In this document: in pieces, positions 25,281 to 34,027 of the stretch
Layout of the letters: the number at the start of each line of letters is the position of its first letter
Numbering within the stretch: position 1 is the first letter of the stretch
NCBI GenBank assembly: GCA_016722945.1
Contig: JAEQMT010000066.1
Location: 124,001 to 188,000 of the forward strand
Source: Desulfofustis sp. PB-SRB1
Lineage (GTDB): Bacteria; Desulfobacterota; Desulfobulbia; Desulfobulbales; Desulfocapsaceae
Reading direction: 5' to 3'
DNA: 64,000 nt
Translations under genes and position numbers: made by a program
Notes under the pieces: model-generated
What the model was told of the DNA's origin: nothing
Databases searched by the model: none
What the model saw: only the letters and a program-made list of their open reading frames with translations

Positions 25281-26102
25281 TCAATCAGCAGGTAGAAAGA
25301 ACCGCACGGTCAGCGGTCGATGATCGGATGTATCGACCCGGGACAATATTTTCCCATCTTCAACCCTTATGCCGCGCACCAAAATTGAATCCAGCCTCAG
25401 AAAACGCTGGTCATCGGAGAATTCCACCAGCTCAAGCTCGTGCTGGTCGGCAAACCCGTAGAGGTGATCCCACCGGGCATTGTTGTAGGTGTTGAAGTCA
25501 CCGGCGACGATGAGCGGCCCCAGATGATGAGCAACCACATCTGACATCTGATTCAACTGGCTGGCAAAGGAGGTCGCTGAAACAAAATTTATCCCATGTA
25601 TATTGGCGACCAGCAAATCGTGTTCATGTCCGGTAATCGCAAAGCGGTTGTAGACAATCATTTTTGGCGTCTTGATCAGCGGCTCGCGAGCCTTGCTTCT
25701 GGTAAACGAGCGCCACACGGGCGGCCAGCGGCTGCCGATGGTGACACCGGTAGCCTTGTTTTCCCAATTTTCATAGCTCACCGCCGTTGTCCACTGTATT
25801 GATTCATGCTCTGTGAAAAAATCATACATGGCGCCGCCCAGCAGAGACTCCTGCAGCAATACCAGATCGGCTTCCCGGCTCAGCCGCCGCAAATCACCCA
25901 TCAAGCCGGGACGTGTCCCCTTGAGAACATTCCAGACCAACAGGCGATACCAGCGCTCGGCGTGCAGTTCCTGAACGGCGCCGCCATGTACCTGCAACAC
26001 CTTTTCCTCGGCCGGCACATTCATCAGCAACGAAGCTCTGGCGCCGTTAGTGAAAAATACAGTCATCATGATAATGAGGAGCCATCGCATGGGTAACTTC
26101 AA
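25281..26102 (-). CDS. secreted endonuclease/exonuclease/phosphatase-fold protein
   Basis: A 273-residue EEP-superfamily protein with an N-terminal signal peptide (WLLIIMMTVFFTNGARA), so it acts in the periplasm or outside. Superfamily residues are visible: LVWNVLKG, LLQES, ANIHGINF, AGDFNTYN, DSILVRG and SDHRPLTVRF with the catalytic Asp-His. Substrate may be nucleic acid, a phosphoester or a lipid. The start is TTG at 26102 or ATG at 26090; an AAGGAG lies just upstream of the TTG. It follows the Cys-rich gene by 8 bp. The 287-bp stretch downstream (24994-25280) shows no gene. Confidence 0.85.
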   Translation of the reverse strand: MKLPMRWLLIIMMTVFFTNGARASLLMNVPAEEKVLQVHGGAVQELHAERWYRLLVWNVLKGTRPGLMGDLRRLSREADLVLLQESLLGGAMYDFFTEHESIQWTTAVSYENWENKATGVTIGSRWPPVWRSFTRSKAREPLIKTPKMIVYNRFAITGHEHDLLVANIHGINFVSATSFASQLNQMSDVVAHHLGPLIVAGDFNTYNNARWDHLYGFADQHELELVEFSDDQRFLRLDSILVRGIRVEDGKILSRVDTSDHRPLTVRFFLPAD

Positions 26103-26110
26103 GCTCTCCT

Positions 26111-26308
26111 TCAGATTCGCATTACCCGCTCACAGTCTGGACATATCCAGGTAGGGCCATTGGTGATACCCCACGCATTTTCCTGGAAACATTCAGGACA
26201 AATCTGAAAACCACAGGGACAAATCCAGCAAAACTCTTTTTTCTTCTGGCAGCAACTACACTTATACTCGCCGATGCGCCTGCGTCTATAGCCTGTTCTC
26301 TTACTCAC
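26111..26308 (-). CDS. small cysteine-rich zinc-finger-like protein
   Basis: A 65-residue protein with a basic N-terminus (SKRTGYRRRR) and several Cys pairs: YKCSCCQ, CWICPCG, ICPEC and ICPDC. These could hold two or more zinc ions in a treble-clef or ribbon arrangement. I do not recognise a named family. It overlaps the cutA 3' end by 8 bp and precedes the EEP-fold gene by 8 bp, so the three probably share a transcript. Its compact size and Cys density support a real gene. Confidence 0.7.
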   Translation of the reverse strand: MSKRTGYRRRRIGEYKCSCCQKKKEFCWICPCGFQICPECFQENAWGITNGPTWICPDCERVMRI

Positions 26309-26630
26309 CTGAATTCACCGCCAACGTTTCCGCCAGCCATTGAAGATACGCCTTATCGCCGGCAACGATATCGGTGGCGATTATCTCCGGTACCTCATAG
26401 CGGTGATGCTCTTTAATGGTAAGACAGAGTGTATCAAAGCACTTTGCTTCGCTTTTCATGGTGACGATGAATTCAGGTTCTTCGGCAATAACATCGTTCC
26501 ACCAGTACATGCTGGTTGCGGGGGCGGAAATCTGGACGCAGGCAGCACATTTTTGGGCAAGCACGGCGCGGGCAATTGCTTTTGCATCTTCTAATGTTTC
26601 GCAAGTAGTGGTAACCAGGAGCGGTTTCAT
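26301..26630 (-). CDS. cutA: divalent cation tolerance protein CutA
   Basis: Small trimeric CutA1 family protein, 109 residues from ATG 26630 (MKPLLVTTTCETLEDAK). Family marks are KCAACVQI, SMYWWNDVIAEEPEF and EHHRYEVPEIIATDIV. CutA binds copper and has been linked to metal tolerance, though its exact role is unsettled. The upstream extension to 26651 lies in the promoter space shared with coaX and is less likely. The 3' end overlaps the Cys-rich gene. Confidence 0.95.
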   Translation of the reverse strand: MKPLLVTTTCETLEDAKAIARAVLAQKCAACVQISAPATSMYWWNDVIAEEPEFIVTMKSEAKCFDTLCLTIKEHHRYEVPEIIATDIVAGDKAYLQWLAETLAVNSGE

Positions 26631-26665
26631 GGTATGTAGAACTCCCATCATTCAGAGGTCAATCT

Positions 26666-27469
26666 ATGAGCAACCTTCTTGCAGTGGATATCGGCAACAC
26701 GCACACCGTGGCCGGGGTGTTTACCCACGATCGGCTGATTGCGCAATGGCGGATCAAGTCTGATGGCGAACGTCCGGCCGCGGAACTGGCGGTAATCTAT
26801 CATAATTTATTTAATCTTTCCGCCATTGATGCAAAGCTATTTTCCGGCGCCATTGTGGCAAGCGTAGTGCCGTCTCTGGATACGGTATACAAAGAGTGCA
26901 TGCAATCACTGTTTGGCGGGCAGCATCAATTCAGCTCTCTTAATGTTACCGCAGATTCGGTAGCCGGTCTCATCGAAGTGGATCTGGAAAATCCGGCCGA
27001 AGTCGGCGCCGATCGTCTGGTGAACGGGATCAGCGCCTACACTAGATGCGCTAAAAATGTAATCATTATCGATTTTGGCACCGCCATTACCTTTGACTGT
27101 ATTGCAGTTGGATGCAGATATCTGGGCGGCCTTATCATTCCCGGCTTAAGTCTTGCCCTGGACAGTCTGACACAGCGGGCGGCAAAGCTTCCCAAGGTGG
27201 ATTTTTCAACACCTCCCACCGAATTTATTGGACGGAGTACCGTTTCCGCCATGAAAAGCGGGGTGTTGCACGGGTATGGTACGATGATTGCCGGTCTCAT
27301 TGAGCAGCTTAAGGCAGAGATGCACAATCGTGACAATCTCACCCCGGTGGTATACGCAACCGGCGGCATGGCATCGATTCTTAAACCCTACGTCGCCGCC
27401 ATCGATGAGGTTCTACCCGACCTGACGCTGGAAGGATTACAGATAATATACCAGCGATTGACGAATTAA
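26666..27469 (+). CDS. coaX: type III pantothenate kinase
   Basis: First step of coenzyme A synthesis, phosphorylation of pantothenate. The 267 residues show the ASKHA-fold phosphate motif DIGNTHTVAGVF, the catalytic region GADRLVNG, DFGTAITFD, GGLIIPGL and ATGGMA. It is divergent from cutA. Its TAA shares a base with the ATG of the LD-carboxypeptidase gene, so translation is probably coupled. Confidence 0.96.
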   Translation: MSNLLAVDIGNTHTVAGVFTHDRLIAQWRIKSDGERPAAELAVIYHNLFNLSAIDAKLFSGAIVASVVPSLDTVYKECMQSLFGGQHQFSSLNVTADSVAGLIEVDLENPAEVGADRLVNGISAYTRCAKNVIIIDFGTAITFDCIAVGCRYLGGLIIPGLSLALDSLTQRAAKLPKVDFSTPPTEFIGRSTVSAMKSGVLHGYGTMIAGLIEQLKAEMHNRDNLTPVVYATGGMASILKPYVAAIDEVLPDLTLEGLQIIYQRLTN

Positions 27470-28389
27470 TGAATCGCCCTGCACGAGTTCCACCGCCGCT
27501 CAAAAAGGGCGACGCCATTGCCGTTATTACTCCAGCCGGTCCCGTTTCCAGTCAGGAGCGTCTGGCACGGGGTTGCGCCATTCTTACCGAAATGGGATTT
27601 GAGGTTATCAATGAAGCCACCCCGAGCTCCTCAGACTCCCACCTGGCCGCCGACGATACAACCAGATGTGCACAATTGCACCGGGTACTGCGCGATCCCG
27701 CCATCAAGGCGGTGATCGCCGCTCGCGGCGGTTTCGGTACCCTGCGACTGCTGCCTCATCTTGATTTTGATCTGATTAGCGCTACCCCAACCTGGCTGAT
27801 CGGCTTTTCCGATATCTCGATCTTACTCAACGTCATCACCCAGCGAACCGGAATCGTCACCCTGCATGGCCCGGTTGTCTCTACACTTAGCGAGTTAAGC
27901 AGTTCCGCTCACGAACGGCTCTACCGCTGCATTACGGAAGGCGTTTTCAACCTGATCAGAGAACCGGTGGAAATACTCAGAGGCGGTACCCCAGTTTCGG
28001 GCGTCTGTATGGGAGGTAACCTTACCAGCCTGCTCAGCCTGCTGGGAACGGAGTGGTTTCCAATCCAACACGGTGCGATCTTGTTTCTCGAAGAGGTAGG
28101 CGAACCGATGTACCGGCTTGACCGGATGCTTACCCAGCTTGCCTATACAGGTGTGTTTGCCAATCTCAGCGGGATTATCCTGGGAGATTTCAGTGGCCCT
28201 GAAGTAAGCGCCAACAACACAAAAATTCATATTGAGGAATTTGTCTGGGAGCGGGTACTTGAGCTGACCAGGCCCTACGAAACCCCGGTCTGGGGAAAAT
28301 TTCCCTGCGGTCATGACGGCCGTCTTATCGCCATGCCCATCGGCTGCCAGGTTACCATGGACAGTGCCAGACCATGTCTGCGGTTTTGA
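27469..28389 (+). CDS. ldcA: LD-carboxypeptidase, peptidase S66 family
   Basis: Peptidoglycan recycling enzyme that removes the terminal D-Ala from murein tetrapeptides; 306 residues. The Ser-Glu-His triad is visible as the nucleophile elbow GFSDIS, Glu in LEEVGEPMYRLDRML, and His in CGHDGR. AARGGFGTLRLL is a conserved S66 segment. No signal peptide is seen, so it is cytoplasmic, as in LdcA. The gene overlaps coaX by one base. The S66 family also includes microcin-immunity proteins, a less likely role. Confidence 0.92.
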   Translation: MNRPARVPPPLKKGDAIAVITPAGPVSSQERLARGCAILTEMGFEVINEATPSSSDSHLAADDTTRCAQLHRVLRDPAIKAVIAARGGFGTLRLLPHLDFDLISATPTWLIGFSDISILLNVITQRTGIVTLHGPVVSTLSELSSSAHERLYRCITEGVFNLIREPVEILRGGTPVSGVCMGGNLTSLLSLLGTEWFPIQHGAILFLEEVGEPMYRLDRMLTQLAYTGVFANLSGIILGDFSGPEVSANNTKIHIEEFVWERVLELTRPYETPVWGKFPCGHDGRLIAMPIGCQVTMDSARPCLRF

Positions 28390-28496
28390 TTTTTAGATAC
28401 CATCGAGATTGACGAACCGCGATTGTAATGGTTACTATCGGTTTGGTTGGATCGGACAATTTTACTCTTTCAAAATTCCATTACATTACGAGACCA

Positions 28497-28949
28497 ATGA
28501 CATCAAGACGCTTCACCTCCTTTGCCTGTTGCATGTTTTTTTCCCTGATCTTCATCCAATCAATCGTCGCTGCCGAATTTGTCAGCATCACGGGAGACGC
28601 GGTCAACGTACGCAGCGGCCCCGGCACCAATTACCCGATCAAAATGGAGCTCTTTGACGGTTACCCGCTCAAGGTAGTAACCACCCAGGGCGAGTGGTTG
28701 CAGGTGGTGGACTTTGAAAACGACGAAGGATGGGTGCACAACTCACTGGTAACTAATGATAACACCGTTATCGTCAATGGCGAAACCAGCGTCAATATGC
28801 GGGCCGAGCCCTCTACGCAAAGTGCCGTTATCGCCAGCGTCGACCGCGGCGTGGTGCTTACCACGCTTGAATCACGCGGCAGCTGGCTAAAGGTCAAACA
28901 CGCCACCGGCGTCATCGGCTGGATGTACAAACCACTGCTCTGGCCGTAG
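28497..28949 (+). CDS. secreted SH3-domain protein (two bacterial SH3 repeats)
   Basis: A 150-residue protein starting at ATG 28497 (MTSRRFTSF) with a signal peptide (CMFFSLIFIQSIVAA). Two bacterial SH3 repeats follow, each with the signature of a novel-fold RSGPGTNYP-type hairpin: VNVRSGPGTNYPIK and VNMRAEPSTQSAVI, each ending in a GW-type strand (EGWVHN, IGWMYK). Such domains bind cell-wall peptides or sit on envelope proteins. It follows the LD-carboxypeptidase, suggesting a murein link. The frame is open to 28428 without a signal-like start. Confidence 0.85.
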   Translation: MTSRRFTSFACCMFFSLIFIQSIVAAEFVSITGDAVNVRSGPGTNYPIKMELFDGYPLKVVTTQGEWLQVVDFENDEGWVHNSLVTNDNTVIVNGETSVNMRAEPSTQSAVIASVDRGVVLTTLESRGSWLKVKHATGVIGWMYKPLLWP

Positions 28950-28963
28950 GTTTCATTTTGGTA

Positions 28964-29005
28964 AGTTGAAAGGCGTTATTTGACGCTTAACTGTTTGTTC
29001 TTTTT
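28964..29005 (+). terminator. possible rho-independent terminator after the SH3 gene
   Basis: An imperfect hairpin pairs AGTT (28964-28967) with AACT (28989-28992) and GCGT (28973-28976) with ACGC (28983-28986), with unpaired bases between, and is followed by a T-rich tract. It lies between convergent genes and could serve the plus-strand transcript. Confidence 0.35.
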
Positions 29006-29046
29006 ATATTTAGCTGTACTGATTCGGAACTTTTTCCCACAATTTT

Positions 29047-31353
29047 TCAACACCCGATCAAGTTGAGCAGCAGCGCGGTTGCCTGTTTATCGATAGGACG
29101 GTTGCCTGAGCCGCATTTTGGGGAATGAACACAACTGGGGCAGCCGTGGTCACAGGCGCACCCCGCCACCGTTTCGCCGGTATGGGTGAGCAGTTCGGAG
29201 AGTCTGGCAAAGGCCTCACGGCAGAGACCGGCGCCGCCCTGAAACCCGTCGTAGATGAAGATCGTGGCCGCCTGGGTCTGGTCATGACTGGGATAGCAGA
29301 TACCGCCGATATCGTTGCGATCACACAACACAATGAGCGGCATCATACCGATCATGGCGTGTTCAAGGCCGTGAATGGCGCCCATAAAGTGCATCCGGCG
29401 CTTTTCAATCTCCTCCTGGTGCGGGGCTGAGATGGTTATCCACATACCTTCCGTTTCGATTTCCCGCTCGGGCAGATCAAGCGCTTTTTGCGCGATTACC
29501 GTGCCGCCGCGAATTTCCACCTGCTGGAAGCCGGTAACCTTTTCCCGCACCCGAACGCGGCCGTATGAGGCCATCGTTCCCAACACCTCAGCATCATCCA
29601 GCCGCTCGATGATTTCGGTGTGTTTGTCGATGGTCGGCCGGGTGTAGTGCGGCAGTCGGCTCTGGTTGACCACCACCTCACCCGCCTCCAGATCGAGCTT
29701 ATTGACCAGCAGAGTGACGGCCTGATGCAGATAAACGGCGCCGGGATGGGTCTCCTTGAGCGCCCGACCATACTCGATTTCACCGATAATCTCACCGCTG
29801 GCCCCGTCTATGATGGAAAAGAGCCGCCCGCCACCGCGCAGATCGATATCTTTATGCGGATATGTTTCCGGGTTGAACCAGCGTTTATCCTTGTTGGGGG
29901 CGACAAGCAATTTACTGGCGGTAAGTTCACGCAGGGTGCGGATGACGGCCGGGTTTTTCGAAACTAAAGGTTCGTCGCGAGAAAGCGGCGTCTCGGCTGC
30001 GGCGCAGAGCAGATGCTGGGCCATAATGGCGCCGTTTTCGGGGTTGAGGGCGCCATGTTCCGGGCGTCGTTTGAAAAAATTATCGGGGTGGCGCATAAAG
30101 TATTGATCCAGGGCGTCTTCGCCGGCAACCATGATGATTGCCGAGGTGGTTTGACGCCGCCCTACCCTGCCGCCGCGTTGCCAGGTAGCCATGATGGAGC
30201 CGGGGTAGCCCACCAGGATGCACAGATCGAGATGGCCGATATCGATGCCCATTTCCAGTGCCGAGGTGGTAATTACCGCAAGGAGCTCACCGTCCGCCAG
30301 TTTAGACTCGATCTCGCGGCGCTGCGCCGGGGTGAATCCGGCCCGATAGGATCGTAATCGCCCGGCCATCGTACCGAGACGTTTTTTCGTCCACATGCTG
30401 ATCAGCTCGGTGAGTTTGCGAGATTTGGAAAAGACGATTGTCCGAATCCTTTGTGCCATGGCCTGTTGCACCAGGGTGCAGACCGAGTAGGCCGGGTTTT
30501 CCATCGGGTTGATGAAGAGTACATGTTTGGCGCCGGCGGCGGCGCCGCTGGTAGTGATCACCCGGACTGGTCTACTGATCAGCTTTTCCCCCATCTGGGC
30601 CGGATTGCCGATGGTTGCGGAGAGCATGATAAATCGCGGATCGGCGCCGTAATGGCGGGCAAGGCGAAGCAGACGGCGCAGCACCCAGGCGATATGGGAG
30701 CCAAACAGGCCTCGATAGCCGTGCACCTCGTCAAGCACCACGTAACGTAACCCTGTCATGAAGGAGCGCCAGAGCTGATGATGGGCGAGAATCCCGGCAT
30801 GGATCATGTCCGGCGTCGAGATCAGCACCGGCGGCGGGTTTTCCCTCAGTCGGCGGCGTTGTAAGGCGGAGGTATCACCGTCGTAGACACCGGCCACCGC
30901 TTCATTTCTCCAGTGAGGCGACATGTTTGCCGCAAGTTGTGCAATAACCCGCTGTTGATCACGGGCCAGCGCCTTGAGAGGAAAAAGATAAAGGGCATGG
31001 CCCCCCTTTCTCTCCAGCAGCATCTTCGCCACCGGTATATTGTAGATAAGGCTTTTACCCGAGGCGGTGGGAGTAGCCACCAGCACATCGTGGCCGGCCT
31101 CGATTGCATCAATTGCCTGCACCTGATGATGATAGAGCCGCTCTATACTCATTGCCCGCAGAGCGCCCGCGAGTGGTTTGGGAAGAGGAGTGCTCGGACG
31201 CCCGAAGCGTGGATTTTTTGGTGGTATCGTGGTGTGGTGAGATATCTGCGTGGAAAATCCATTCGAGTTACGAACATCATCGATAAATCGATCGATCTCG
31301 TCTCTCTCGTCTAAAACCTTTGTGAATCTCTGCTGAAATTTGCCTTTCATCAC
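29047..31353 (-). CDS. mrfA: DEAD/DEAH-box helicase with C-terminal DUF1998 (MrfA-like)
   Basis: Superfamily 2 helicase of 768 residues related to MrfA, a repair helicase acting on mitomycin-type damage with a partner exonuclease. Motif I is ATPTASGKS, motif II DEVH, motif III SATIGNP, and the C-terminal helicase half shows TTSALEMGIDIG and QRGGRVGRR. The DUF1998 zinc-binding end has four Cys: CACDHGCPSCVHSPKC. An mrfB-like exonuclease is not adjacent. It is divergent from the prephenate gene. Confidence 0.92.
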   Translation of the reverse strand: MMKGKFQQRFTKVLDERDEIDRFIDDVRNSNGFSTQISHHTTIPPKNPRFGRPSTPLPKPLAGALRAMSIERLYHHQVQAIDAIEAGHDVLVATPTASGKSLIYNIPVAKMLLERKGGHALYLFPLKALARDQQRVIAQLAANMSPHWRNEAVAGVYDGDTSALQRRRLRENPPPVLISTPDMIHAGILAHHQLWRSFMTGLRYVVLDEVHGYRGLFGSHIAWVLRRLLRLARHYGADPRFIMLSATIGNPAQMGEKLISRPVRVITTSGAAAGAKHVLFINPMENPAYSVCTLVQQAMAQRIRTIVFSKSRKLTELISMWTKKRLGTMAGRLRSYRAGFTPAQRREIESKLADGELLAVITTSALEMGIDIGHLDLCILVGYPGSIMATWQRGGRVGRRQTTSAIIMVAGEDALDQYFMRHPDNFFKRRPEHGALNPENGAIMAQHLLCAAAETPLSRDEPLVSKNPAVIRTLRELTASKLLVAPNKDKRWFNPETYPHKDIDLRGGGRLFSIIDGASGEIIGEIEYGRALKETHPGAVYLHQAVTLLVNKLDLEAGEVVVNQSRLPHYTRPTIDKHTEIIERLDDAEVLGTMASYGRVRVREKVTGFQQVEIRGGTVIAQKALDLPEREIETEGMWITISAPHQEEIEKRRMHFMGAIHGLEHAMIGMMPLIVLCDRNDIGGICYPSHDQTQAATIFIYDGFQGGAGLCREAFARLSELLTHTGETVAGCACDHGCPSCVHSPKCGSGNRPIDKQATALLLNLIGC

Positions 31354-31422
31354 TAAAAAAGATATGGTGCCGCGCTACGTGAAGCCGGCGGTCGCAGCCG
31401 TCGAATATTTTTCCCTCACCAT

Positions 31423-33126
31423 ATGTCTATTATGACCCGTATCGCAACTCTGGGTCCGGCCGGTTCCGACAGTGCCGCCGCCGCCCGCATCTACCGCCCG
31501 GAGGCGGAGGTAGTGCTGTATGGCCACAGCAGTGAGGCCATGAGCTCATTTGTGGAAAAGGAGGCGGATCTTGCCATCATCCCCGTCTACAATACCCGTG
31601 AGAGTGAAGGTAAGCACTACTTTCGGCTGATGGATGCACTGACCACCGGGTATTGGCACGACAACGTCGTTGTGCCCATCAACCTCTCCATCGGCGCCCT
31701 TGACGACAACGTCGATCTGCGCGGGGTAACCAAGGTTATTGCCCGTACCACCGTTTTACGCCAGTGCGACGATTTTCTCGCCACCACCCTGCCCCAGGCC
31801 ACCCTGGTTGCAACGCCTTCCATTGAAACCGCCATTGATGAAACAAGACGGGGACGTCATGCCCGGCACCTCATCATCGACTCGGAACCGCTGCTCAAAA
31901 GCCATGGACTGAAAATTGTTCAGCGAGATATTGCGCCGCACAATCGCACCAGATTTGCCGTTCTCGCTCATACCCCCCATCAGCATACCGGCTACGACGC
32001 CACCTCGATCATCACGGTGCCACTGGCGGATCGGGTGGGACTGTTAGTGGACACCCTTAATGAATTTACCAAACGTGGTATCAGTATTATCAATCTGCAC
32101 TCGGAAAACGATGTCAAAACACAGAAACTGCAGATTTACCTGGAGGCCGAAGGTCACCGCGACCATCCTCTGATGGCCGAGGCCCTTACCAATATCGAAA
32201 ACAAGGTGATTCAGCAACCCGGCTGTCTGAAGATACTCGGTTCGTTTCCCCGTGTCGATATGCGGGCCAAACATATCAAATCGTTTGGCTTTATTGGTTC
32301 CGGCCAGATGAGCCAATGGTTTGCCGAGCAATTGCGCAGTGACGGCTATGAAACGATCATCACCGGTCGCAGCTCGGCGATTGCTCCGGAAGACATGATC
32401 GGCACCGTCGATGTCGTCGCCATCTGCGTTCCGATATCGGCCACCACCGAAACAATCAACCGCTATGCCCCGCTTTTGCGCGATGGCCAGGCCCTCATTA
32501 TCCTGGCGGGCGAAGCACGGGCGCCGCTTGCCGCCGCCCTTGAAAGGTGTACCGACGGGGTCGAGGTGATGCTGGTGCACAATCTCTGGGGGCCACAGGC
32601 GGCGACCATGAAAGACAAGAACGTGGCGGTGGTGCGCACCCCCCGCAGCGGCCGGTTGTGCAACGAATTTGAGTCGTTTCTCTACAAGTTCGGGGCTGAA
32701 ATACACAACGACAGCGCCGACCAACACGACCTGCTTATGGGCATGTGCCAGAAGCTGCCGACCTCGCTTTCGGTTGCGTTGGCCATGTGTCTTCCCCAAC
32801 TCGGTATCGAGGCGGAAGAACTGGATCGTCACTCGACCCTCACCTCCCTATATTCGGTGCTTTCCATGGCCCGGGTGCATAACCAGCGGGCCCGCACCTA
32901 CGCGGAAATTATGGCGGCGGGAGGGGCGGGGCAAAAAGTCGTCGACCAATTCATTGAAAATCTTACGCAGATTGCTGAACTGGCCGGTGAAAAGCGAATC
33001 GATGAGCTCACCGATCTTATCGATCGCAACACCACGACGATCGGTGATAAATTCTTACGAAAAAAGATGCAGCAGGCACGCTCAATCGATACCGCTCTCA
33101 GTGACATCGGTTACAAAGATGACTAA
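31423..33126 (+). CDS. prephenate dehydratase-like / ACT / prephenate dehydrogenase fusion
   Basis: A 567-residue three-part protein of aromatic amino acid synthesis. Residues about 5-190 resemble prephenate dehydratase (IATLGPAGSDSAAAA, and NRTRFAVL with Thr176). Residues about 195-275 form an ACT regulatory domain (VGLLVDTLNEFTKRGISIINLHS). From about 283 a Rossmann prephenate dehydrogenase follows (FGFIGSGQMSQWFAEQL, MLVHNLWGP). The dehydratase ENS motif reads YNTRES and the dehydrogenase LPH motif reads LPT, so either half may be altered. No chorismate mutase domain is present. An alternative start is Met4. Confidence 0.83.
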   Translation: MSIMTRIATLGPAGSDSAAAARIYRPEAEVVLYGHSSEAMSSFVEKEADLAIIPVYNTRESEGKHYFRLMDALTTGYWHDNVVVPINLSIGALDDNVDLRGVTKVIARTTVLRQCDDFLATTLPQATLVATPSIETAIDETRRGRHARHLIIDSEPLLKSHGLKIVQRDIAPHNRTRFAVLAHTPHQHTGYDATSIITVPLADRVGLLVDTLNEFTKRGISIINLHSENDVKTQKLQIYLEAEGHRDHPLMAEALTNIENKVIQQPGCLKILGSFPRVDMRAKHIKSFGFIGSGQMSQWFAEQLRSDGYETIITGRSSAIAPEDMIGTVDVVAICVPISATTETINRYAPLLRDGQALIILAGEARAPLAAALERCTDGVEVMLVHNLWGPQAATMKDKNVAVVRTPRSGRLCNEFESFLYKFGAEIHNDSADQHDLLMGMCQKLPTSLSVALAMCLPQLGIEAEELDRHSTLTSLYSVLSMARVHNQRARTYAEIMAAGGAGQKVVDQFIENLTQIAELAGEKRIDELTDLIDRNTTTIGDKFLRKKMQQARSIDTALSDIGYKDD

Positions 33127-33196
33127 AATCTTGCACAAATAGCACTTTTTTTTGAGCGCAAATAAGCGCTTGTAATCTCTATTGTGTGAATGAATT

Positions 33197-33850
33197 ATGG
33201 CTACAGATTACCGCAGATTTTTTGAAAATATCCCCACCTGTCCCTATTGTGAGACGGAACTCAGCGTTTGCGAGGCGCCGCCTGTCCACGTGGGCGACGG
33301 GCTCGGCTGGGGGTCCGAGGTGCTCTACATCTGCCTCAACGACGAATGCAAGGTTTTTGTCAACGGCTGGAAACAGATCGAGGAGCAATTTGGCCACAAC
33401 TCATCGTATCGGTATATGCGCATTCCCGGCAGCAACGAATCCAACGTGATGATGGTGGGTACCGCCGATGCCTTCAAGGGCAGCATCATCGATCTGGCGG
33501 AGGTGGAAAGTCAGAACAAGCGTTTTCAGGAAGAAAAGGCCGCCGTTGCCCAGTTTGACACCGCCGTAGCCGATAAAAACATGGCCCCGCTGCTGCGCGT
33601 ACTACTTGATGAGGCCGCGACGCTGGCCAGTCGACAACGGGCGGTGGTCCTGCTGAAAGAGTTGAATGATATTGCATGCGTCGATGCCATCCGCAACCAC
33701 ACCTTTCGCAATACCGGTCTCGGCATGGAGGCCAACAACGCGGCAAGCCATGTGCTGGAGCGCAATTTCAAGAAAGAATGTCCGCATTGCGCGGAGATAA
33801 TCAAGGCGCGGGCGATAGTGTGTATGCATTGCAAGCGTGATCTTGCTTGA
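33197..33850 (+). CDS. hypothetical protein with two zinc-ribbon-like ends
   Basis: A 217-residue protein I cannot assign to a named family. An N-terminal zinc-ribbon-like part has CPYCETE and CLNDEC. The middle contains repeat-like helices with RQRAVVLLKELNDIACVDAIRNHTFRNTGLG, resembling a HEAT-type motif. The C-terminal ribbon has CPHCAEIIKARAIVCMHCKRDL, a pattern common in membrane or ribosome associated proteins. It stands between the prephenate fusion and tRNA-His. Confidence 0.75.
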   Translation: MATDYRRFFENIPTCPYCETELSVCEAPPVHVGDGLGWGSEVLYICLNDECKVFVNGWKQIEEQFGHNSSYRYMRIPGSNESNVMMVGTADAFKGSIIDLAEVESQNKRFQEEKAAVAQFDTAVADKNMAPLLRVLLDEAATLASRQRAVVLLKELNDIACVDAIRNHTFRNTGLGMEANNAASHVLERNFKKECPHCAEIIKARAIVCMHCKRDLA

Positions 33851-33915
33851 GTGGCCCGTGATTTTTCTTGCACTCAGCGCTCTTATGTCATAAAAGTAAG
33901 GGTTTCCAGTCGGGT

Positions 33916-33993
33916 GGTGAGTGTAGCTCAGCAGGTTAGAGTATCTGGTTGTGGCCCAGAAGGTCGGGGGTTCGAGTCCCCTCACTCACCCCA
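33916..33993 (+). tRNA. tRNA-His (anticodon GTG)
   Basis: A cloverleaf can be folded. The acceptor GTGAGTG pairs with CACTCAC. The D arm is GCTC-GAGT, the anticodon stem TCTGG/CCAGA has loop TTGTGGC (anticodon GTG), and the T arm GGGGG/CCCCT has loop TTCGAGT. An extra G at 33916 opposite C33990 is the G-1 identity base of tRNA-His, and CCA is encoded at 33991-33993. Confidence 0.95.
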
Positions 33994-34027
33994 ATCTTTC
34001 CCCCAATTCATCGATTAGCCTGGATAT

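Noticed and set aside
32044-32832. Minus-strand open frame of 262 codons inside the prephenate fusion
   Set aside because: Antisense to a gene with clear domains; no motif and no independent ribosome binding site.
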